This document shows, in pieces, positions 57,106-64,000 of a stretch of DNA of 64,000 bases (positions within the stretch are counted from its first letter, which is position 1; each line of letters begins with the position of its first letter). The notes beneath the pieces are model-generated. The model ran no database searches. It had not been told where the DNA came from and worked only from the letters and a program-made list of their open reading frames with translations. The stretch covers positions 6,039,784 to 6,103,783 of the forward strand of contig CP136066.1 in NCBI GenBank assembly GCA_032622095.1, written 5' to 3'. The position numbers were made by a program, and so were the translations under genes. The DNA comes from Siphonodentalium dalli (Eukaryota > Mollusca > Scaphopoda > Gadilida > Siphonodentaliidae).

Positions 57106-57480
57106 TTCAGTATAGCGAGGGTTAACCCAAATATGTATATACGCACTGGTATTGCTGTAGCATTATAAATATGTGAATTCCGTTACATATTACTTATTCG
57201 AAAACACAATGGAAATCGTGTTATTTGCCAAGATCTTATATTTAGATCTCAGTTCAGATGTTAAAACTTACCACACTCTTCTGTTATATGATTATCATTG
57301 ATTGTTGTTATTTGATCATATCATATTTGCTGATATATTTGTATACGTGGTAATCTTATTTGTTAGTTCATTCATATCGACAAGATAGGGTGCGACTATT
57401 GTTATAACAGCTTTTTTAGGTCGAGAAAGAATGTGTTCAGTCCAATCCGTTACGTGCATGCACTGCTCTGTGAAAGGGTT
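57106..57480. other. No gene seen
   Basis: AT-rich DNA without recognised features. Confidence 0.45.
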
Positions 57481-57561
57481 AGAGCACAAGAATTGTTCTT
57501 TACCAGAATCAATCGAGTCGAAGACGAGATTTATTCTGGTAAAGAACAATTCGCGTGCTCT
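57481..57561. repeat. Hairpin with 29-bp arms
   Basis: 57481-57509 pairs with 57533-57561 with two mismatches; arms start AGAGCACAAGAATTG and end ACCAGAAT. The 23-nt loop is itself partly palindromic. Confidence 0.92.
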
Positions 57562-57912
57562 GACCGACTAAGAGCACAATTTATCCCACATAATGCAATT
57601 AACTGGAGATGCGCCATTGAGCGTGTTTTGACCACGACGCATAATCCGTGCGCTGGCCGCGATTGGACACAGTAACCGGTTAGCCACGCCCAACAACGTG
57701 ATTAACATGAACTGATCGCCATGACATGTGAATAGATATGTCCGAAACAACACGGACTGGTCCCACTTTGAAGCGCCCGTTAGATTTTTCTTTTATGAGT
57801 TGCGTGTGCCTAACAATGGGATAATCACTGAACTATTCCTTCGCCAGCTTTGGTAATTGGTGTGCGTTACCAAAAATCAGGGAACGATTGTAACAATGGG
57901 ATTGTGCTCTAA
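57540..57912 (-). repeat. Dispersed repeat family 1, copy 2 (inverted)
   Basis: Reverse complement aligns to 674-1027 almost throughout. It ends ATTGTGCTCTAA at 57901-57912, and the hairpin start at 57479-57489 (TTAGAGCACAA) is the matching inverted terminus. The likely whole element is 57479-57912, about 435 bp. Confidence 0.85.
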
Positions 57913-58127
57913 ACTATATTACAGACAATAATACCAAGGCTTTCAGGCAGCTGCGATGTGTCCGTTATACATGTATAGTTGTATCACTGATCGTACACGA
58001 CGGAGCGATTCTATTTCAACACAATGTAAAGCGTAGTACATATACCTTATATGGCGTGCGTCATGACGTTTCGTGTTTTCAATCTTTGATTTGACAGGTG
58101 TTTGGCATTATAGTACAATTAAATTTT

Positions 58128-58640
58128 ATAGATTGATTTGCATTTATTCAAAATTCAAAAATTTTAGCTGCATATATTGATTCTGAGAATGCGTTATAAC
58201 GCCACGTACGCGTCCGTGCTTAGAGGAGTACTGTACATAACTCCGTCCATTTTGTGGACCATCGCATTGTATACACAACAGAATAACTTTGAGCCGTGGA
58301 TGAGTGCAAAATACACTCCTTTACCATCTGAACGATACAAATAACATGGTAGATATATTGAAAATGAACTACGGATCAATGATAGATTGATTTGCATTTT
58401 TCCAATATCAAATTTTTTAGCTGCAATTATTGATCCTGAGAATGCGTTATAACGCAACGGACGCGCCCGTGCTTAGATGTGTACTATAGTCTATACATAT
58501 AACCGTCCATTTTGTGGATCATCGCATTGTATACACAACAGAACAATTTTGAGCCATTGATGAGTGCAAAATACACTCCTTTACCATCTGAACGATACAA
58601 ACAACATGGTAGATATATTGAAAATGAATTTATTATTCCA
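58128..58640. repeat. Two tandem copies of a ~252-bp unit
   Basis: GAGAATGCGTTATAACGC recurs 253 bp apart (58185 and 58438). CCGTCCATTTTGTGGA, GCATTGTATACACAACAGAA and TTTACCATCTGAACGATAC follow in both. Minus-strand ORFs in the two copies (58194-58457 and 58484-58747) share the conserved stretch LYRSDGKGVYFALI.GSKLF, whose function I do not recognise. Confidence 0.9.
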
Positions 58641-58747
58641 GTCATAAATTCGTGTTCATTATAACTACCATGTTGGTTGCATCGTTCATAGAGCACATGA
58701 GTGTAGTTTGCATTAATCCATGTCTCAAATTCATTCATTCGTTCCAC

Positions 58748-59399
58748 ATATTATGTTGGATATAAAAGGAGATTGTCCCATAAATGGCCGGATTTAGTGT
58801 ACAGTGCCCCTTTAGTGCAGACAACGGATCGTGTCAACGAAACGCATGGAACAACGCAACGGAGTCGTCTGAACACTTCTGTAATCCCACATAAGTCACG
58901 AGTCAGTTGTCTTTTCATTTAGACATTTGTTAAATATGGTATATCTCTTCCCCATCAAATTGTATATAGAATCCAGGGTACAACATAATATATATGAACA
59001 GTTTCTGACAATTAATATAATTTTTATTTAGAATTTATAATTAACATTCGTTGGACAGTTTTAGTTGCTATATTTAGAACATAAATCCGCGTGAAAACTT
59101 TGGAGCGTACCAAGAGAGAGAACTATATCATGTTAGTACCCTCAATTGAGGATAATTGCAGAGATTTAACTCGAATTACGGTTGGATAAACCACTTTAGT
59201 ATGACTTTATAGACAAATAATATACCCCATCTTGGATTTGTAAAAATGATGTTGTTGTCGTTTCAATTGTGACCCAGAAGGGATAGACCATTTTTAATTG
59301 TACTGGGAAAATACCATCTTTAATTGTACTGGGAAAAGACAGTCAGCATAGTTTAATTAATACCAACTATCTTGAATCCATGTACATCACATTACTTCA
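58748..59399. other. No gene seen
   Basis: AT-rich DNA. A small duplication, TTTTTAATTGTACTGGGAAAA, near 59290-59340. Confidence 0.45.
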
Positions 59400-60403
59400 T
59401 TGTGAGATTATATACCCATGGTCAGACACATGTGCGAGTATCTTGAAACCTTAAATAACCTGTGCCAGTGCATTCTTTTATATATGCGTGTCGACCATAG
59501 ATCGCCTCTCTTATATAAAAGAGTGCATTGGCCTAACAATTTTGTATCAAATTTTCTTACATTCTTTAACAATTGTTATAATATTTTATAATTTTTCTTA
59601 CATTCTATAACAATATTATAATTGTTTTTATCATTTTTCCTTACATTCTTTATTCTGTATTTATATACCCATGGTCAGACACATGTGCGAGTATCTTGAA
59701 ACCTTAAAGACCCTGTGCCAATGCATTCTCTTATATTTGTGAGTCGACCATAGGTCGCCTCGCTTATATAAAAGAATGCATTGGCCTAACAATTTGGTAT
59801 CAAATTTTCTTACATTCTTTAACAATTGTTATAAAATTTTATAATTTTTTCTTACATTCTATAACAATATTATAATTTTTTTTTATCATTTTCCTTACAT
59901 TCTTTATTCTTTATTTATATACCCAGGGTCAAACACATGTGCGAGTATCTTGAAACCTTAAAGACCCTGTGCCAATGCATTCTCTTATATTTGTGAGTCG
60001 ACCATAGGTCGCCTCGCTTATATAAAAGAGTGCAATGGCCTAACAATTTTGTATCAAATTTTCTTACATTCTTTAACAATTGTTATAATAGTTTATAATG
60101 TTTTCTTACATTCTGTAACAATGTTATAATTTATTTTATCATTTTCCTTACATTCTTTAACAATTTTATATCATTTTTTATTATTTTTTCTTACATACCA
60201 TTTATCAACTTTTATCATTTTTCTTACATTCCTTAACAATTTTTATCATGTTTTATCATTATTTCTTACATTCTTTAACAATTTTTATTATTGTTTTTTT
60301 CAATTTATAAATAATATAAAATGTGTTAGGCTAATGCATTATCTTATATATGCGAGGCGACCTATGGACGACTCGCAAATGTACGATAATGCATTGGCCT
60401 GAC
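59400..60403 (-). repeat. Tandemly amplified relative of the palindromic MITE
   Basis: Three tandem units of 253-264 bp (GTCAGACACATGTGCGAG-type start at 59421, 59674 and 59938) each contain a palindrome related to that of the TTAA MITEs (CCAATGCATTCTCTTATAT arms, centre GTCGACCATAGGTCGCC). The AT-rich CTTACATTCTTTAACAATT linker follows each. A last palindrome of the second type lies at about 60329-60398. The CCCTTT/TTAA termini are missing. Confidence 0.88.
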
Positions 60404-60522
60404 TTACGTGACCATTCCGCATACAATTTGTTTAGAATTTGTTTGTCAAACTTGTAGCATAACGAAACGATTAGCAAAGAGGAATAATCCAATCATCTTT
60501 AAAACTAGGAGAAAATAACTCA

Positions 60523-61019
60523 ACTATGGTATACAGGTGCGCGTTATTTTACTATGGTAGACAGGTGCGCGTTATTTTACTATGGTAGACAGGTGCGCGT
60601 TATTTTACTATGGTAGACAGGTGCGCGTTATTTTACTATGGTAGACAGGTGCGCGTTATTTTACTATGGTAGACAGGTGCGCGTTATTTTACTATGGTAG
60701 ACAGGTGCGCGTTATTTTACTAAGGTAGACAGGTGCGCATTATTTTACTATGGTAGACAGGTGCGCGTTATTTTACTATGGTAGACAGGTGCGCGTTATT
60801 TTACTATGGTAGACAGGTGCGCGTTATTTTACTATGGTAGACAGGTGCGCGTTATTTTACTATGGTAGACAGGTCCGCGTTATTTTACTATGGTAGACAG
60901 GTGCGCGTTATTTTACTATGGTAGACAGGTGCGCGTTATTTTACTATGGTAGACAGGTGCGCGTTATTTTACTATGGTAGACAGGTGCGCGACTATGGTA
61001 GACAGGTGCGCGTTATTTT
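60523..61019. repeat. Homogeneous 28-bp minisatellite, 17 full units and one short
   Basis: Unit ACTATGGTAGACAGGTGCGC followed by GTTATTTT. Almost all units are identical; exceptions are the first (GTATACAGG), one with AAGG and GCGCATT near 60720, one with GGTCCGCG near 60870, and a 21-bp unit lacking the TTATTTT tail just before the last. Confidence 0.98.
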
Positions 61020-63004
61020 CATCATAATTTAAAAGGCGTAGATCGTCTGCCTCCTGGAACATAAATTGCGTTTTCTCACAGACGTTTCTTTCGATCTTCT
61101 ATAGTGAACAGCCAGATTTTGTATTGTATGTTAACCAGACAAGATGTTATAATTTCCTAAAATTGGCTGATCGCTAAGCTTTGATATTTTTCTCGCTGAA
61201 AGTAGCAATCTGCGGAAGCAGTCATGTTGCCGAACAGTGCAACACTGCAACACTGCAACATTCTGATTCGAACATGGTACACTTGACACGACAGTGTTGT
61301 GAATTTCAAAACACTGGTACTGAAGTTTCACACAACTATACACCACCAGATTAATTCACAAGGGTCAACATCTTGTGACTACGAGTAAGACACAAAAATA
61401 ACAATTTAGAAATTAGTCGGAATTAATTATCTGACGTCACATATCAGTAATGATGAGTCAATCACTAGTTAGTTGACTACAACTTACAAATACCTGTACA
61501 AATATTACAAAGGACATATTCATCAATTTTCATCGAAACGTGAGTTGAAAACCATGTCGCCATAACATATCGCCCAGTTACGGAGTATGCTATTGTTTTG
61601 ATCGCGACGCTGTAATATTGTTGTGATATGCGTATGGAATGACGGATACTTATCGGAGACACAGATCCTATTCTGGGACACACAATATCACTGAATCAGT
61701 CACAAACTGTTATTAGAAGTTGACTTTATATGTACTACATGTACATCTATGTTCTAATTAATCAGACAACTTATCACAGTTGTAAGGCGTTAATGATAGC
61801 GGCTGTACCACCAATCAACAACAGTCAAGTGGTTGACATGCAGCACCCGCGGGTGTTCTTACTGCGGTTGCCGTACTCCTCAATAATTTTTCACATGCAT
61901 TACACCATGTAGGTTTTTCGTGAGCGCCATGCACCGCGTTCATAACTTTTTACGGTTTATTCAACATTGTAAGTTGGTCACTGGCCGAAGTTCGCAATTG
62001 CATCATCAATGCAGCGTCACGCCATGCCAGAAATGTACACTATATATGGTGGTTATAATGCTGACTTAAACAAACACGGAACATTCATATAAACATCATA
62101 TGAAAAATGCGGTCTAACCGTGAACGCGGTGGTACCAATGTCGGCGACGGTGGGATTAATAACGGTTAGACGCATCAACGCGGTCGAGTAACAGTAATAA
62201 CTGTGATCAATGTCGGTAATGAGGGTCGAAAACTTAGAGCATATACATGGATGCATCATGTTGTTATCGAAACACGTTTGACTATCATTCTCAACGACTC
62301 CGCCATTTCTGATTCGCAAGGAAATAACCTCTTCTATAAGTAGAAACCATATTCGCGGAATGCTACAATGGCTCTGGTGATCTGATGATCTACATGTATG
62401 GATGTTTCAAACTTGATGATACATTAAACAGTGATACATACATGTAGTAATTAATAACAATAATTATTTAACAGGCGAGTCTTCTCTCAAAGGATGTATT
62501 TCCTGGTAGTATGCACACATTCAATCACGAGATCGTAATAGCCCGGCAGATATTGTGTTTATTTGTGAAAGAGGTTATTTCCTAGCAAAGCGAAAGCTGT
62601 TGAGTGGTTGAGAATGCTGTGACTACATGTATGAGCACGTTGTTGTCAACTCATCGGGTAGTTATATAACGGAATTTGCTATAATTTTCTTGAATGTTTC
62701 AACCCAAATATATGTGACTGGTACTGATAGATTGTATATGTATATGTATACGCATGTGACGTATAACCACTGAACTCTGGTATGCATCAAGACATAAAGT
62801 GTACATACAAGTGACTCGTCAATTTCATGCCGCGACTGGACAATTTCTCACCAATTCAAATGTTTTAATTTTACATATTAAAATTCGAGTGATATTTGTG
62901 ATAGCTTTGTTGCTTTATGTCATGAAATTAGGGCCCAATTTGTATGATTTCGATTGGTCGAAATAAGTATTACTTGTAATTGAAAAGCTTGCTAGAAATA
63001 ACAG
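61020..63004. other. No gene seen
   Basis: No recognised gene. ORFs at 61131-61346 (minus), 61477-61683 (minus), 61730-61912 (plus) and 62053-62319 (minus) have no known domain. A short CAACACTG repeat lies near 61238-61260. Confidence 0.45.
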
Positions 63005-63440
63005 TATTCAATGGTATAATGAGAATATGGATGCGATATTATCCATAAAAACACTCTGTGTGAGCTTACCGTTTGTTTATATTATACCGGTTCTGCAAAA
63101 CACTCAACACCGTGGCGATATTTGGAGAGTGATTCAAGATGACCCATTAAACACCGAACTCGTGTGGCGAGGATTAGTGAGCGTTATAATTGTATGTTGT
63201 AAACAACATGGCGTCAGTTTTGACAACATTTCGTTAGTGGGATCCCCCCTGTGTTGAATATTTTGCTTACCGCATACTAGTTACGCACTGTACAACATGT
63301 TATGTAGCATAATTTGACTTTTGTTTACATAACACGGCCTACGAACTTGACAATTACATATTATTTACGCAATATTTATGATGGGTATAAAGAGCAAAAT
63401 ATGTCTATATTTTAATATTCTTTATATTTATTTCGGTTTT
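63005..63440 (+). repeat. Dispersed repeat family 4, copy 2
   Basis: Diverged copy of 33225-33500, with shared blocks at both ends and an extra central segment that carries an ORF at 63027-63257 (76 codons, no known domain). Confidence 0.6.
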
Positions 63441-64000
63441 AATAGCTGTGACAACTTTAAGGGAAGTCGCGATGGAAGTATTGACTGAATCAAACAGTAT
63501 TCAACAAATATCAAATACCTACCAGTACAAGGTGCATATAGAGTTACCAACCTGAATAATTGTCATACTTCTGTGACCTTTTAATTATATGTAACCTCAA
63601 TTTGACCAATCTAAAGTTGTATGTGAAAACAATGGAACCTTACTGGTAGTTCGTAGAATTATGGAGCCAAATTTTACTACACCGAGCATTGGTTCTTAAA
63701 ACCACGTGACGTACACGTTCAGAGAAGCATAAAAATACTAGAGAATAAAGAAACCGGCACCATCCACCAGCGCCGGAAAAAGGATGCCTGGAAAGAAATT
63801 TCTTTGGAAATGGCAGGGAATTTACAAATAGAACCAAAAGACAAACAAAATTATTTTGAGACGTTGTCTTCTTGGCTCTTCATTTTCACGCTGTGCTAAT
63901 TAAAAAACCTCAATAATATCATCGAAACTCATTCTGCAGATGTATAAACACCAGCATGAGTCTCCACACAATTATACCCCCAAAATATACCTCTATGCAT
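63441..64000. other. No gene seen
   Basis: AT-rich DNA to the window end. A minus-strand ORF at 63640-63837 has no known domain. Confidence 0.45.

Noticed and set aside
60523-61019. CRISPR array (28-bp repeat)
   Set aside because: No spacers: units abut directly. It is a minisatellite.

Overview
The window looks like intron-rich, AT-rich nuclear DNA from a marine invertebrate. I infer a lophotrochozoan such as a mollusc, from the secreted PAN plus C-type lectin protein, the many decayed LINEs, the TTAA-type miniature elements and the dense minisatellites. The phylum is an inference and I cannot name a species. Nothing looks prokaryotic: there are no operons, no dense ORFs, and coding exons have GT-AG borders.

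One host gene is well supported. It lies on the plus strand and I reconstruct it from three exons: 19860-20148 (signal peptide plus PAN/Apple-like module), 43601-43795 (first half of a C-type lectin domain) and 53443-53654 (second half, stop codon). All junctions are phase 1 and the joined reading frame is 231 codons plus stop. The introns are about 23.5 kb and 9.6 kb and are filled with repeats.

Layout. 1-2900: a 21-bp minisatellite, one copy of a dispersed repeat, and a GC-rich frameshifted ORF probably from a mobile element. 2929-12403: a 9.5-kb satellite of 28-bp monomers with higher-order structure, including a near-identical 3,053-bp tandem duplication. 12.4-19.8 kb: small duplications, a TTAA-flanked palindromic MITE, a degenerate 150-bp repeat field and a Helitron-like 3' end. 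19.9-43.6 kb (exon 1 and intron 1): a possible 4-kb inverted-repeat element rich in TGTGTGG, two more MITEs, an inverted-repeat element present twice, an L1/Tx1-like LINE relic, and a pair of 24-bp inverted termini 9.3 kb apart that enclose a BED-finger fragment and a CR1/Jockey-like LINE. 43.6-53.7 kb (exons 2 and 3 with intron 2): three more LINE relics, two of them convergent, a 620-bp tandem repeat, and a 34-bp array of stem-loops with compensatory changes. 53.7-64 kb: 40-bp and 68-bp tandem repeats, several large hairpins, a tandemly amplified relative of the MITE, and a homogeneous second 28-bp minisatellite.

I found no multi-gene system. Interest lies in the repeat architecture: palindromes within palindromes in the TTAA MITEs, satellite higher-order structure, inverted-terminus pairs with repetitive subterminal DNA, and a lectin gene that has kept its splice phases inside this landscape.
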